Shown one piece after another: positions 7,768-16,383 of a DNA stretch of 48,718 nt (within the stretch, counting starts at the first letter, position 1; the number at the start of each line of letters is the position of its first letter). Under the pieces are notes generated by a model, which searched no databases, was not told where the DNA came from, and was given only the letters and a program-made list of their open reading frames with translations. The position numbers and the translations under genes were made by a program. The DNA comes from CAYUIG01 sp964444685 (GTDB lineage: Bacteria > Gemmatimonadota > Gemmatimonadetes > Longimicrobiales > RSA9): positions 1 through 48,718 of the forward strand of contig CAYUIG010000025.1 in assembly GCA_964444685.1 (NCBI GenBank). The letters are read 5' to 3'.

Positions 7768-8791
7768 GGTAAAGCTCCGCGATTCCGTTGGCAACCGCGG
7801 TCGGATCGCTGTCGTCGAGGTTCATGAGCACGATGACCGTAAGGCCATCGTCCGGGAAGCGCAGGTAGTACGCCCGCGCGCCCGGCATGCCGCCGCCGTG
7901 ATGCACGGCGCGGCGGCCCAGCACGGTCGAGAGCTGCCAGCCGAAGCCGTAGTCGTACGTCGAGCCATCGTTGAGCCGGACCGGCGTCCACGCCTGCGCC
8001 AGCGTGGAGTCCGACAGCAGGGAACCGTCGTGCAGTGCCCCTTCCCACTTCGCGAGATCGAGCACGGTGGAGAAGAACGCACCGCTCGGCCTCGCTGCAA
8101 TGAAATCGGCCGCCTCGTTCCAGGCATCGTTGTCCCGGTAACCCTGCGCGATGCCATCCAGCTCTCCGCGATCGTGCGATGCGCGCGTGGATGTCATCCC
8201 GAGCGGCAGGAACATCTCCTCGACGAGGAACGTGCTCCAGGGCATGCCTGACGCACGCGTGATGATCTCGGCCAGGATGAAGTAGCCTAGGTTGCTGTAC
8301 TCCCACTTCTCACCCGGCTGGAATCGCAGCGGCAGGTCATACGCAGCGCGGATCACCTCGGCCTCGGGCTGGAGCCGGTCCGCGCGGAATCCGGGCGACT
8401 CGCGCACGAGCCCCGATGTGTGAGTCAGGAGATGTCGCACGGTGATCCCGTCCCACGAGGCGGGGGCGCCTTCGAGCCAGCGCCCGATCGGCTCGTCGAG
8501 GCGGACGCGTCCGTCATCGACGAGCCGCAACACGCCGGCGGCGATGATCTGCTTGCTCACCGACGCGATGCGGAACACCGTCTCGGGTGTGACGGGCGTC
8601 TGCGCGGCCACGTCGGCGAAGCCGTAGCCCTTCGCCACGACGATTTCGCCGTCCTGCACGATGGCGACCGCCAGCCCGGGGATGCGCTGCGCGCGCATCT
8701 GCTCCGCGACGAACGCATCGAGCTCCTCCTGCGCTCCCGCGCCCGAAGCCAGTGCAAGCGTGCACGCAACCGCCCGGAGCCCGCGGCGCAC
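7682..8791 (-). CDS. Exported beta-lactamase-fold serine hydrolase (class C/DD-peptidase-like)
   Basis: 369 residues from a GTG at 8791, chosen because GGAGGT lies 5 nt upstream and a signal peptide follows (CTLALASGAGAQ). Catalytic motifs of the penicillin-binding/class C beta-lactamase family are present: SVSK (S77, K80), YSN (165-167) and HHGG (297-300, in place of KTG). Such proteins include esterases, peptidases and DD-carboxypeptidases; the substrate cannot be deduced. The GTG lies 2 bp after the upstream amidohydrolase stop, so it is the last gene of a three-gene operon. The final 25-30 residues (PPRVPGGRGPSGGP and on) are low-complexity, run into the HxlR gene, and look like readthrough of a lost ancestral stop. 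Confidence 0.87.
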   Translation of the reverse strand: MRRGLRAVACTLALASGAGAQEELDAFVAEQMRAQRIPGLAVAIVQDGEIVVAKGYGFADVAAQTPVTPETVFRIASVSKQIIAAGVLRLVDDGRVRLDEPIGRWLEGAPASWDGITVRHLLTHTSGLVRESPGFRADRLQPEAEVIRAAYDLPLRFQPGEKWEYSNLGYFILAEIITRASGMPWSTFLVEEMFLPLGMTSTRASHDRGELDGIAQGYRDNDAWNEAADFIAARPSGAFFSTVLDLAKWEGALHDGSLLSDSTLAQAWTPVRLNDGSTYDYGFGWQLSTVLGRRAVHHGGGMPGARAYYLRFPDDGLTVIVLMNLDDSDPTAVANGIAELYLTPPRVPGGRGPSGGPVRPAAAPTGRTR

Positions 8792-8793
8792 GC

Positions 8794-10059
8794 CTACCTC
8801 CAGGTCGGCGGCAGGGTGCGGTAGCGACGCGTCAGTTCCTGCTCGCGTGTGTTCAGCGAGACTTCCGTGCCGCGGATCAACACCGTCTCCGCATGCGTGG
8901 AGAACTCGAACGGGTCGCCGCTCCAGACCACGACATTGGCATCGAGCCCCGGTGCCAGAGCGCCGATGGCGCCGTCCGCGCCGAACGCGCGTGCGGGCGC
9001 GAGCGTCACCGCGCGCAGCGCCTGGTCCCACGGCAATCCGTTCGCAACCGCGTTCCCCGCCTCGAAGCGGATGTTGCCGCCGTTGAAGCTGCCGCCGTCA
9101 CCGTACGAGTCGACGAACAGGATCACGTCGACGCCGGCAGCGCGCAGCAGCGCGGCGTTGTTCCCGCGCGAATTCAAGGAATTGAAGTCCGCCGGAATGT
9201 TGCGGATCCCACCCACGATCACCGGCACGCCCGCGCGCGCGATCTCCGTGGCGCGCATCCATGCCTCCGCGGCGCCGACCAGCACGATGCGGATGTCGAA
9301 GTCGCGGGCTACGGCGAGCGCGGCATCGATCTCGGCGGCGCGGTTGGCCGCGATGACGAGCGGGATGTCGCCCGAGAGGACGGGTTGCAGTGCCTCGAGG
9401 TCGGCCGGCTCCGCGGCGAGCGGGCGGGCGCGGTTCTGTTCGTACGCCGCACGCAGCCGCGGCCACTCGCGCGCGTCGCGCAGCACAGCGCGCAACTTCG
9501 CGATGAGCTGACCGCGCGCGCCGGTGCCGCCCGCCTGCGCGCTGGCGAGCTGCGCAACGACCGCGGATGGAGCGCGCCGCAGCATCTGGGCACCCGTGCC
9601 GTCCACGAGATCCACGAGCGCGTGCTGTCCCGCGATGAGATTTCCAGCGGGCGCAACACCGAGTGTGGTTACACCGTCGTAGCGCACGTGCTCGATGAGC
9701 GGAGACTCCGCATTGAACGCGTCCCACGGCCGGAACGAGGCCGCGACCGCGGCATCGTCCTGCGCGACCTGGTCCGATGGATCGGCGCTCAGTCCAATCT
9801 CCTGCAGCCCGATCGATGTCCACGGGTGGATGAAGCCGGGCGTGACCCACTTGCCGGACGCATCGATGCGGCGCGCGCCCGCCGGCACCTGGATGTTGCT
9901 GCCCACCGCGACGATCCGCCCGTTCTGGATGAGCACGGTGCCGTTCTCGATACGCGGACCCGACACCGGGTACACGGTGCCGCCCGTGATCGCGACCGTC
10001 TGCGCCTGCACGGCGACGGGCGCGAGGAGCGCAATGGCAACGAGACTTCGTGACAGCAT
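8794..10059 (-). CDS. Exported amidohydrolase-family protein lacking the HxH metal motif
   Basis: 421 residues with a signal peptide (MLSRSLVAIALLAPVAVQAQ). ATG 10059 has GGAGGTG about 6 nt upstream and overlaps the preceding TGA by 1 nt. The overall pattern is that of imidazolonepropionase-like amidohydrolases (GGTVYPVSGPRIENGTVLIQNGRIVAVG at the front, LAPGLDANVVVWSGDPFE at the back). Where the sister gene has the metal motif GLIDTHSH, this one has GFIHPWTS (residues 76-83), so both HxH histidines are lost. Either it binds metal differently or it is a non-catalytic partner of the adjacent paralogue. Such pairs are met in related bacteria (recollection, not searched). Confidence 0.85.
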   Translation of the reverse strand: MLSRSLVAIALLAPVAVQAQTVAITGGTVYPVSGPRIENGTVLIQNGRIVAVGSNIQVPAGARRIDASGKWVTPGFIHPWTSIGLQEIGLSADPSDQVAQDDAAVAASFRPWDAFNAESPLIEHVRYDGVTTLGVAPAGNLIAGQHALVDLVDGTGAQMLRRAPSAVVAQLASAQAGGTGARGQLIAKLRAVLRDAREWPRLRAAYEQNRARPLAAEPADLEALQPVLSGDIPLVIAANRAAEIDAALAVARDFDIRIVLVGAAEAWMRATEIARAGVPVIVGGIRNIPADFNSLNSRGNNAALLRAAGVDVILFVDSYGDGGSFNGGNIRFEAGNAVANGLPWDQALRAVTLAPARAFGADGAIGALAPGLDANVVVWSGDPFEFSTHAETVLIRGTEVSLNTREQELTRRYRTLPPTWR

Positions 10060-11465
10060 CACACACCTCCCCGCGGGCGCACGTAGCCCAGCTCGAAGTC
10101 GGTCCGCCACGAGCCGGTCGCGTCGCTGCGGTCGAAGAGCTGCACACCATCGATCCACACGCGATCCGGCTTCGCGTAGACGCTGAAGGGATTCGCGGAC
10201 CACAGCACGACATCGGCGTTCTTGCCGGCTTCGAGCGAACCGATCCGATCGTCGAGACCGAGCGCCCACGCGGGATTGATCGTGAGCCAGCGGATCGCTT
10301 CTTCGTCGGAGACCTCGATGCCGATCGCGCGTCCGGCCGCGATCCCCTTGGCAGCGTCCTGGTTCAGTCGTTGCGAGCCGATCGGGTCGTCGGAGTGCAC
10401 GATCGCGCGGGCGCCGGCCGCGTGCACGAGCGCGAGGTTGGCGCGCACCGCATCCAGCGCTTCCATCTTGAAGCCGCCCCAGTCGGCCCAGATCGACGCG
10501 GCGATCGAATCGCGCGCGAGCAGGTCCGCGATCTTGTACGCTTCGACACCGTGATGGAACGAACGGATCCTGTAGCCGAACTCGTGCGCGATGTCGATCA
10601 TCTGCGCCATCTCATCCGCACGGTAGCAGTGATTGTGCACGAAGATGTTGCCGCGCAGCACCTCGGCGAGCGTTTCGAGATTGAGATCGCGTGTGGGCGG
10701 ATCACCTTCGCGCGACGCGAGCCACTCGTCCCAGCGGCGGCGATAGTCCTGCGCGCGGATCCACGCCGCGCGGTATCCCGCGACGTTGCCCATGCGCGTG
10801 GATGGCCCGCTGTTCTGGTAGACGCGCTTCGGGTTCTCGCCGCACGCCATCTTGAGGCCGTACTTCGCGCCCGGGAACTTCATGCCCTGCGCGGTGCGGG
10901 CGGGCACCACCTTCACCACCACGCTGCGGCCGCCGATCAGATTCGCGGAGCCGGGCAGGATCTGAATCGTGGTCGTGCCGCCCTCGAGGATGCGCGGGAA
11001 CTGCGGATCCTGCGGCCACACCGAGTGCTCCGCCCACACCTGCCCGGTCACCGGGTTCGTCGCTTCGTTTCCATCACTCAGCGACGACACGCCCGGCGCG
11101 GGATAGTCGCCAGCGTGCGAGTGCGTGTCGATCAGACCGGGCGTGACGTAGCGGCCGTTCGCGTCGATGATCTCCGCGCCGGCCGGCGCCGTCAGGTTCG
11201 TTCCGACCGCGGCGATCTTGCCGTCCTGCAGCAGGATCGAACCACCCTGGATCACCGGCCCTGCGGCCGTGAGCAATGTGGCGTTGCGGATGAGCACGGG
11301 CCGGCTCGGCGCCGGCTGGTACGTGCTCGGGAACGGATCGGCCAGCGGCTCCGAGACCAGCCCCGGCAGCACGTCCTGATCGTTCGCAGGCGCGGGCTGC
11401 GCGGGCGGTGTCCGCGCCGCGCAGCCGGCCGCGAGCACGGGAACGATGAACAGCAGACGTCGCAT
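10059..11465 (-). CDS. Amidohydrolase lipoprotein with intact metal site
   Basis: 468 residues. The ATG at 11465 is chosen because AGAGGAAG lies just upstream and it begins a lipoprotein signal (MRRLLFIVPVLAAGC, lipobox LAAGC). Metal ligands of the amidohydrolase TIM barrel are visible: H115 and H117 in GLIDTHSHAG, then VHNHCYRADE, HHGVEAYK and the Asp of VHSDDPIGS. N- and C-terminal composite beta-sandwich segments are typical of imidazolonepropionase/prolidase-like members (GSILLQDGKIAAVG; GSLEAGKNADVVLWSANPF). Probably a periplasmic peptidase or cyclic-amide hydrolase. First gene of the operon with the HxH-less paralogue and the serine hydrolase. Confidence 0.9.
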   Translation of the reverse strand: MRRLLFIVPVLAAGCAARTPPAQPAPANDQDVLPGLVSEPLADPFPSTYQPAPSRPVLIRNATLLTAAGPVIQGGSILLQDGKIAAVGTNLTAPAGAEIIDANGRYVTPGLIDTHSHAGDYPAPGVSSLSDGNEATNPVTGQVWAEHSVWPQDPQFPRILEGGTTTIQILPGSANLIGGRSVVVKVVPARTAQGMKFPGAKYGLKMACGENPKRVYQNSGPSTRMGNVAGYRAAWIRAQDYRRRWDEWLASREGDPPTRDLNLETLAEVLRGNIFVHNHCYRADEMAQMIDIAHEFGYRIRSFHHGVEAYKIADLLARDSIAASIWADWGGFKMEALDAVRANLALVHAAGARAIVHSDDPIGSQRLNQDAAKGIAAGRAIGIEVSDEEAIRWLTINPAWALGLDDRIGSLEAGKNADVVLWSANPFSVYAKPDRVWIDGVQLFDRSDATGSWRTDFELGYVRPRGGV

Positions 11466-11474
11466 GGCTTCCTC

Positions 11475-11503
11475 TTGACGGTCGAGGTTGAGCTGCGGAT
11501 TAT
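11475..11503 (+). promoter_or_regulatory. Sigma70-type promoter for the DinB-epimerase operon
   Basis: TTGACG (11475-11480, 5 of 6) and GATTAT (11498-11503, 4 of 6) are spaced by 17 bp in the divergent gap between the amidohydrolase and DinB genes. Transcription would start near 11510, about 60 nt before the ATG at 11571. Confidence 0.5.
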
Positions 11504-11570
11504 CGGCGCCCACCCCGATGCCGGGCAAGACGGATCACCCACGGTTCACTCTCTCGCCAGAAGGATCACC

Positions 11571-12083
11571 ATGGACATCAAGGAATGGCTGCTGCCCGAG
11601 TTCGACTTCGAGATGCAGGCGACCCGGCGCACGCTCGAGCGCGTCCCACTCGACGACCCGAACTGGAAGCCGCACGAGAAGTCGATGACCATCGGCTACC
11701 TCGCCCATCTCGTAGCCACGCTCCCCGGCTGGACCACCCTGACACTGAAGCAGACCGAGCTCGATCTGCAGCCGCCGCCAGGGAAGAACTGGGGCGATGA
11801 CATCCTCACGACCGTGCCCGAACTGCTCGCGCGCTTCGACAAGGATAGCGCGGAAGGCCGGAAGGCGATCGAAGAGGCCTCGGAATCCGACTGGCAGGTG
11901 CCGTGGACGCTGAAAATGGGCGACCGCGAACTGATGACCCAGCCGCGCTGGATGGTCTACCGCACGAGCGTGATGAACCACCTCGCCCATCACCGCGCGC
12001 AGCTCGGCGTGTACCTGCGCCTGCGCGGCATCGCCGTACCGTCCATCTACGGGCCGTCCGCGGACGAGAGGACGTTCGATTGA
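11571..12083 (+). CDS. DinB-family (DinB/YfiT-like) putative metalloenzyme
   Basis: 170 residues; the ATG at 11571 has AAGGA 6 nt upstream. The four-helix DinB/YfiT fold is indicated by MDIKEWLLPEFDFEMQATRRTLERVP and by three candidate metal histidines: H46 (GYLAHLV), H137 and H141 (MNHLAHHRAQLGVYLR). Family members include thiol-dependent S-transferases (bacillithiol or mycothiol), but many are uncharacterised. The stop overlaps the start of the next gene (TGATG), so it is coupled to the epimerase-like gene. Confidence 0.87.
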   Translation: MDIKEWLLPEFDFEMQATRRTLERVPLDDPNWKPHEKSMTIGYLAHLVATLPGWTTLTLKQTELDLQPPPGKNWGDDILTTVPELLARFDKDSAEGRKAIEEASESDWQVPWTLKMGDRELMTQPRWMVYRTSVMNHLAHHRAQLGVYLRLRGIAVPSIYGPSADERTFD

Positions 12084-13039
12084 TGCGCGTACTCGTCATA
12101 GGCGGCACGGCATTCATGGGCCGTGCCCTGGTCGAGCGGCTGCTCGCGCGCGGCGACGACGTCACCATCCTGCATCGCGGCGCGACCACACCGTTCGGTG
12201 ACCGTGTTGCACAAGTCCGCTGCGACAGGAACGACGTTGCAGCGATGCGCGCGGCGCTGAAGGGCCAGCGTTTCGAAGTCGTGTTCGACAACGTGTACGA
12301 CTTCCAGCGCGGCACGCCCGGCGATGCAGTGCGAGCTGCGGCGGAAGCGACGCGGCCCGGGCGCCGCTACGTGTTCACGTCGAGCATCGCGGTCTACGCG
12401 CATGGCGGTGATGAAAATGCGCCGCTCGTAACGGGCGACTCGCCCAACGTGTACGGCGTACAGAAGGCCGCCAGCGAACGCGCGCTCTTCGACCTGCATC
12501 GCGAGCAGGGTGCGCACGTCACGACGGTTCGACCCGCATTCGTCTACGGCCGCCACAACCCGTTCGACCGCGAGGCGTTCTTCTGGGACCGGATCCTGTC
12601 GGGGCGCCCGGTGATCGTGCCGGATGATGGCGACCGGGAGATGCAATGGGTGCACGCCGACGATGTGGCGCGCGCGTCCCTCGCCGCCGTCGATACGGAC
12701 GATGCCGATGGGCGCGCCTACAACCTCGCGGGACCGCCCATCACGCAGGTCGAGTTCGTACGCACGCTCGCGCGGGTGGCAGGCCGGGAAGTCGAGCTGG
12801 TGCACGTTGCGCGCGAGTCGCTTCTGGCGGCCGGCGGCAGCCTCACCACACCGCCCCTCTACTTCGGCGAATACCTCGATCTGCCGCCCCTCCTCGTCGA
12901 GAGCAGGCGTGCGCGTGAGGAACTCGGCTTCGAGCCGCGGCCCCTGGAGGATGGGCTGCGGGAGACCTTCGACTGGTACCGCCGGCAGGCCCGGCCGAAG
13001 CCCGATTTCTCCTGGGAGGACGGTATCCTGGCGACCTGA
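12083..13039 (+). CDS. NAD-dependent epimerase/dehydratase (extended SDR)
   Basis: 318 residues. A Rossmann nucleotide-binding motif opens the protein (MRVLVIGGTAFMG, Gly-rich at 7-13), with the SDR catalytic S100/S101 (VFTSSIAVY) and YxxxK (Y124, K128 in VYGVQKAASE), and the extended-SDR segment VTTVRPAFVYGRHNPF. These proteins act on nucleotide sugars or related substrates with NAD(P). The C-terminal part (LGFEPRPLEDGLRETFDWY) is also typical. The start overlaps the DinB stop by 1 nt. Substrate unknown. Confidence 0.9.
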   Translation: MRVLVIGGTAFMGRALVERLLARGDDVTILHRGATTPFGDRVAQVRCDRNDVAAMRAALKGQRFEVVFDNVYDFQRGTPGDAVRAAAEATRPGRRYVFTSSIAVYAHGGDENAPLVTGDSPNVYGVQKAASERALFDLHREQGAHVTTVRPAFVYGRHNPFDREAFFWDRILSGRPVIVPDDGDREMQWVHADDVARASLAAVDTDDADGRAYNLAGPPITQVEFVRTLARVAGREVELVHVARESLLAAGGSLTTPPLYFGEYLDLPPLLVESRRAREELGFEPRPLEDGLRETFDWYRRQARPKPDFSWEDGILAT

Positions 13040-13110
13040 GTCCCGTTCGAAGTGGTGGAACGGCAACAGCTTGTAGAGGCTGGCTCGCGGGTTGCGTGGC
13101 GGTTGGACGG

Positions 13111-13139
13111 CCGGACCCGGGGGCTTGCGTCCGGGCCGG
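13111..13139. terminator. GC-rich hairpin downstream of the epimerase gene
   Basis: CCGGACCCGG (13111-13120) pairs with CCGGGCCGG (13131-13139) with one bulged A and a 10-nt loop. It lies in the 126-bp gap between the epimerase gene and the BIG2 lipoprotein gene, so it may end the DinB-epimerase transcript. There is no T-tract. Confidence 0.35.
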
Positions 13140-13165
13140 ACCGGAATGAATCTCCAATAACCGGT

Positions 13166-15295
13166 ATGCCCAGGACGACTGCGTCACGTCGGTCGGTCGT
13201 CCTCCTGTTGCTGCTGGCCGCGTGCACCGAGCTGTCGGTCGAGGCTGTGGATGTCGCGCGGGTGGTTGTAGCGCCGGAGGACGCATTGCTGAGGATCGGC
13301 GAGACCCTGCGGCTTTCGGCCGAAGCGCAGGACGGGGAAGGAAACGTCCTTGTGGACCGGCCGATCGCGTGGACGGTCAGCGACGAAACGGTCGTACAGA
13401 TCGACCCGGACGGCAGCATTACCGCGGTCGGTCCCGGCACCGCGACCATCCGCGCCACCGCCGGCGGACGCACCGGCGAGGCGCAGATCGAAGTCTACGC
13501 GGGCACGGTTTCCTCCGTGCAGATCACGCCGCGCCTTCCCGTTGTTCTCGTGAGCGGCACCCTGCAGCTCAGCGTCCAGGTGCTGGATACACAGGGGGAG
13601 CCGATCGACGAGCCGGTGCAATGGAGTACCAGCGACGCATCGGTCCTCACGGTAGCGGCGGGGCTGCTCACCGGTATGAAGCAGGGTGCCGCGTGGGTGC
13701 GCGCGGTGGCAGGCGGCGTGACGGATTCCACCCTCGCTACGGTCGTGAGACTCCCACCCGGTACGGTGAACGTCTCACCCGGATCGGCGACCGCGCTCCA
13801 GAACGACACGCTCCGCTTCCAGGCGGCGGTGCTCGGGGACAACGGCCTGCCCGTAACGGACGCAGTGGTGACATGGAGCACGGCCGATGAGCGCATCGCG
13901 ACGGTTGACGCGAACGGGCTCGTGACCGCACGCGACAGTGGCCGCGTGGATGTCGTCGCCAGTGCGGAAGGGCGCAGCGGAAGCGCGACGCTTCTCGTCC
14001 AGCTCCGTCCGGTGTCGGCGGTCATCGTGACACCCGATGTCGTGGGGCTTTCTCCCGGCGGCAGCAGCCAGCTCAACGCGCGCGCCGAGGATGCGCAGGG
14101 CCGGTCGCTGCCGGGGCGCCGCGTCTCATGGTCGAGCTCGAACGCACAGGTCGCGTCCGTCGACAATGCAGGACGCGTGACCGCGCACTCGAGCGGGTCC
14201 GCACAGGTCACCGCCACGATCGATGGCGTGAGCGGCGAGGCGCACATAGCGGTGACGCCCGCGCCTGTCGCGTCGGTGGATGTCACGCCCGCGGCATCCA
14301 AGCTCGCGATCGGCGACTCGGTCCGCCTCACCGCTACGGCGCGCGACGGCAACGGCGCGCCGCTCGGCGGCCGCGCGGTGTCGTGGAGCAGCAGCGATCC
14401 CGCACTCGCAACGGTCGACAATGCGGGGCTCGTGCGCGCGCTCGCGGCCGGGAACGTCACGATCACCGCGACCGTCGGCGGGGTGCCCGGAAACGCGACC
14501 GTCGAGATCGCCACGCCGGTGGCGCGCATCGATGTCACCCCTCCCAACGCGCAGGTCGCACCGGGCGGCACGGTCCAGCTGACCGCAACGGCGCGCGATG
14601 CGAGCGGCGCGGCCATCCCGGGCGTGGCGATCGCATGGAGCACGAGTGCGCCCGGTGTGGCCACCGTCGACAACGCGGGCGTGGTGCGTGGCGTCGCAGC
14701 CGGCACGGCTACGATCACCGCGACCGGCGGCGGCGCGACCGGCACCGCGAAGGTCGACGTCGTCGTGCCGGTGGCGAGCGTCGACGTTACGCCGGGTACC
14801 GCGCAGATATCGACGGGTGGCACCGTCAAGCTCACCGCGACGCCGCGAGCCTCGAACGGTGCGGCACTGACCGGCAGGCAGGTTGCCTGGAGCACTACGG
14901 ATCCCACGATCGCTACCGTCGATGGTACGGGCCTGGTGACGGGCGTCGGCGCGGGGAGCGTTACGATCCGAGCCACATCCGAAGGCCAGACCGGGACGGC
15001 CACCGTCGAGGTCTTCCCGCCCGTCACGCGTGTCGTCGTCGCCCCGAACAACCCGGTGGCCACCGTGGGGGACACCGTCCAGCTCACGGCGACCGTGTTC
15101 ACGCAGGGGAACAACCCGATTCCCAACTACCCGGCCGCCTGGATCACATGGGGTTCCTCGAACGACACGCTCGCTACCGTGGACGGAAACGGCCTGGTGA
15201 CCATCCGCTCCAACGGCCTGATCGTCGGCTCCGTCGTGATCACGGCCACGGCCGGGGGGGCCTCGGGCAGCACCCGGATCACCATTCTTCCATAG
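13166..15295 (+). CDS. BIG2-repeat surface lipoprotein (eight Ig-like domains)
   Basis: 709 residues from the ATG at 13166, chosen because a good lipoprotein signal follows (SVVLLLLLAACTE, lipobox LAAC); no strong Shine-Dalgarno is visible. The mature protein consists of eight consecutive BIG2-like domains of about 80-90 residues, each opening with a pattern such as VASVDVTP, then VQLTATARD, VAWSSSDPALATVD, GLVTAVAAG and VTITAT. Domains 4-7 are most regular. BIG2 modules are found in adhesins and surface-layer proteins. The N-terminal CTELSVEAVDVARVVV resembles the start of the much larger BIG2 protein downstream, so the two are paralogues. No C-terminal anchor or catalytic domain is seen. 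Confidence 0.87.
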   Translation: MPRTTASRRSVVLLLLLAACTELSVEAVDVARVVVAPEDALLRIGETLRLSAEAQDGEGNVLVDRPIAWTVSDETVVQIDPDGSITAVGPGTATIRATAGGRTGEAQIEVYAGTVSSVQITPRLPVVLVSGTLQLSVQVLDTQGEPIDEPVQWSTSDASVLTVAAGLLTGMKQGAAWVRAVAGGVTDSTLATVVRLPPGTVNVSPGSATALQNDTLRFQAAVLGDNGLPVTDAVVTWSTADERIATVDANGLVTARDSGRVDVVASAEGRSGSATLLVQLRPVSAVIVTPDVVGLSPGGSSQLNARAEDAQGRSLPGRRVSWSSSNAQVASVDNAGRVTAHSSGSAQVTATIDGVSGEAHIAVTPAPVASVDVTPAASKLAIGDSVRLTATARDGNGAPLGGRAVSWSSSDPALATVDNAGLVRALAAGNVTITATVGGVPGNATVEIATPVARIDVTPPNAQVAPGGTVQLTATARDASGAAIPGVAIAWSTSAPGVATVDNAGVVRGVAAGTATITATGGGATGTAKVDVVVPVASVDVTPGTAQISTGGTVKLTATPRASNGAALTGRQVAWSTTDPTIATVDGTGLVTGVGAGSVTIRATSEGQTGTATVEVFPPVTRVVVAPNNPVATVGDTVQLTATVFTQGNNPIPNYPAAWITWGSSNDTLATVDGNGLVTIRSNGLIVGSVVITATAGGASGSTRITILP

Positions 15296-15318
15296 CTAAT
15301 CTGGCACCGGACCGCCGG

Positions 15319-15348
15319 TTGCCCGGATCCGCGGGGTTCGGTTAGACT
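15319..15348 (+). promoter_or_regulatory. Possible promoter upstream of the exported TPR-like gene
   Basis: TTGCCC (15319-15324) and TAGACT (15343-15348) are separated by 18 bp in the 79-bp gap after the BIG2 lipoprotein gene. Matches are 4 of 6 in both boxes. Likely but unproven; it would drive the 15.4-24.0 kb run. Confidence 0.35.
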
Positions 15349-15374
15349 TTGAGGTTCCGTCTCCCTGATCGAGG

Positions 15375-16382
15375 ATGCCTCTCTTGACCTCGTCGGTTCC
15401 CGGCCTGCGCTCCCCGCGTCGGGTCCGAGCGCTGCTCGTGCTGGCGGTCGGGCTCGTCCTGCCCGCTGCCCCCGTGCGTGCGCAATCCACCGAGGAACCC
15501 ACGCTCCGCCGAGCCATCGAGGCGTACGACGCGGGCCGTCTGGAAGAGGCGATGTCCCGCCTCGCCGAGGTCCCGCCCACCCTCCCGGCGCGCGACCAGG
15601 CCGTTCGCTACCTCTACGAGGGCCTGATCCGCCTCGCCGGCGGTGACAATGAGCGGGCCCACGCATCGTTCATGCGGGCGGTCGCACTCGACCCAGCGAT
15701 CCGGCTCGACCCTGCGGTCCATGCACCCAGCCGGGTGCGCGCGTTCGAGGACGCCCGGGACCAGGCCGTGGCCCAGTGGCGCATGTTCGCGGCCCAGGCC
15801 GAGCAGCGCGCCGACACGATCGAGGCGCGCCGCCAGTGGGAGGCCATCTCCGAAGCCCTTCCTGGCGACCCGGAAGCCGAGGCCGCGCTGGCCCGCCTCA
15901 CCCCCCGGCTCCCGCCCGTTACGCCAGACCCGGCGGCGGCCGATAGCGCGGCTCCATTGGTCGTGGCGGACGTGCGCCGCTACAGCCCGGGCCAGGCCTT
16001 GATGCTCGGGATGGTGGTGCCGGGAATGGGCGAGGTGTACTCGGGACGGACGGTCCGAGGATTGGTGGTCCTCGGGGCGGCCGCAGGCGCGATCGCCACC
16101 GGGCTGATGGTCGAGCGTGTCACCGTCGACTGCCTGATCATCCCCATCAACGGGCAGTGCCCGCTCGATCAGGTCGCCGACGAACGCGTCGAGCGACCCT
16201 ACCTCGCCGCCGGCATCGGCGCCGCGGCGGCGGTCACGCTGCTCGGCGCCATCGACGCGTACTTCGGTGCGCGCGCACACAACGCGCGCGTGGATTCCAG
16301 CACCGGTGCCCACCTCGAGCGGCCTATGCTGCGGCTCGGACTGGCGGACGTCCGGCTCGAGCTCCTGCGCCTGAGATTCTGA
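15375..16382 (+). CDS. Exported protein with TPR-like N-terminal part and hydrophobic C-terminal segments
   Basis: Up to 335 residues. The ATG at 15375 directly follows GAGG with no spacer; an in-frame TTG at 15384 sits 9 nt after that GAGG and is a serious alternative start. Both keep the signal peptide (RALLVLAVGLVLPAAPVRAQ). Residues about 45-130 look like TPR helices (AIEAYDAGRLEEAMSRLAEVP, YLYEGLIRLAGGDNERAHASFMRAVALDP). The C-terminal part has YSPGQALMLGMVVPGMGEVYSGRTVRG followed by two hydrophobic stretches, which resembles DUF5683-type membrane regions. It sits between two BIG2 genes and ends 1 bp before the next ATG, so it probably assists assembly or export of the BIG2 protein. Function not recognised. 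Confidence 0.75.
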   Translation: MPLLTSSVPGLRSPRRVRALLVLAVGLVLPAAPVRAQSTEEPTLRRAIEAYDAGRLEEAMSRLAEVPPTLPARDQAVRYLYEGLIRLAGGDNERAHASFMRAVALDPAIRLDPAVHAPSRVRAFEDARDQAVAQWRMFAAQAEQRADTIEARRQWEAISEALPGDPEAEAALARLTPRLPPVTPDPAAADSAAPLVVADVRRYSPGQALMLGMVVPGMGEVYSGRTVRGLVVLGAAAGAIATGLMVERVTVDCLIIPINGQCPLDQVADERVERPYLAAGIGAAAAVTLLGAIDAYFGARAHNARVDSSTGAHLERPMLRLGLADVRLELLRLRF

Positions 16383-16383
16383 C

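Noticed and set aside
10050..12083. Long plus-strand open frame upstream of and including the DinB gene
   Set aside because: The first 507 codons lie antisense to the amidohydrolase and have no protein-like pattern; only the last 170 codons (from 11571) are real.
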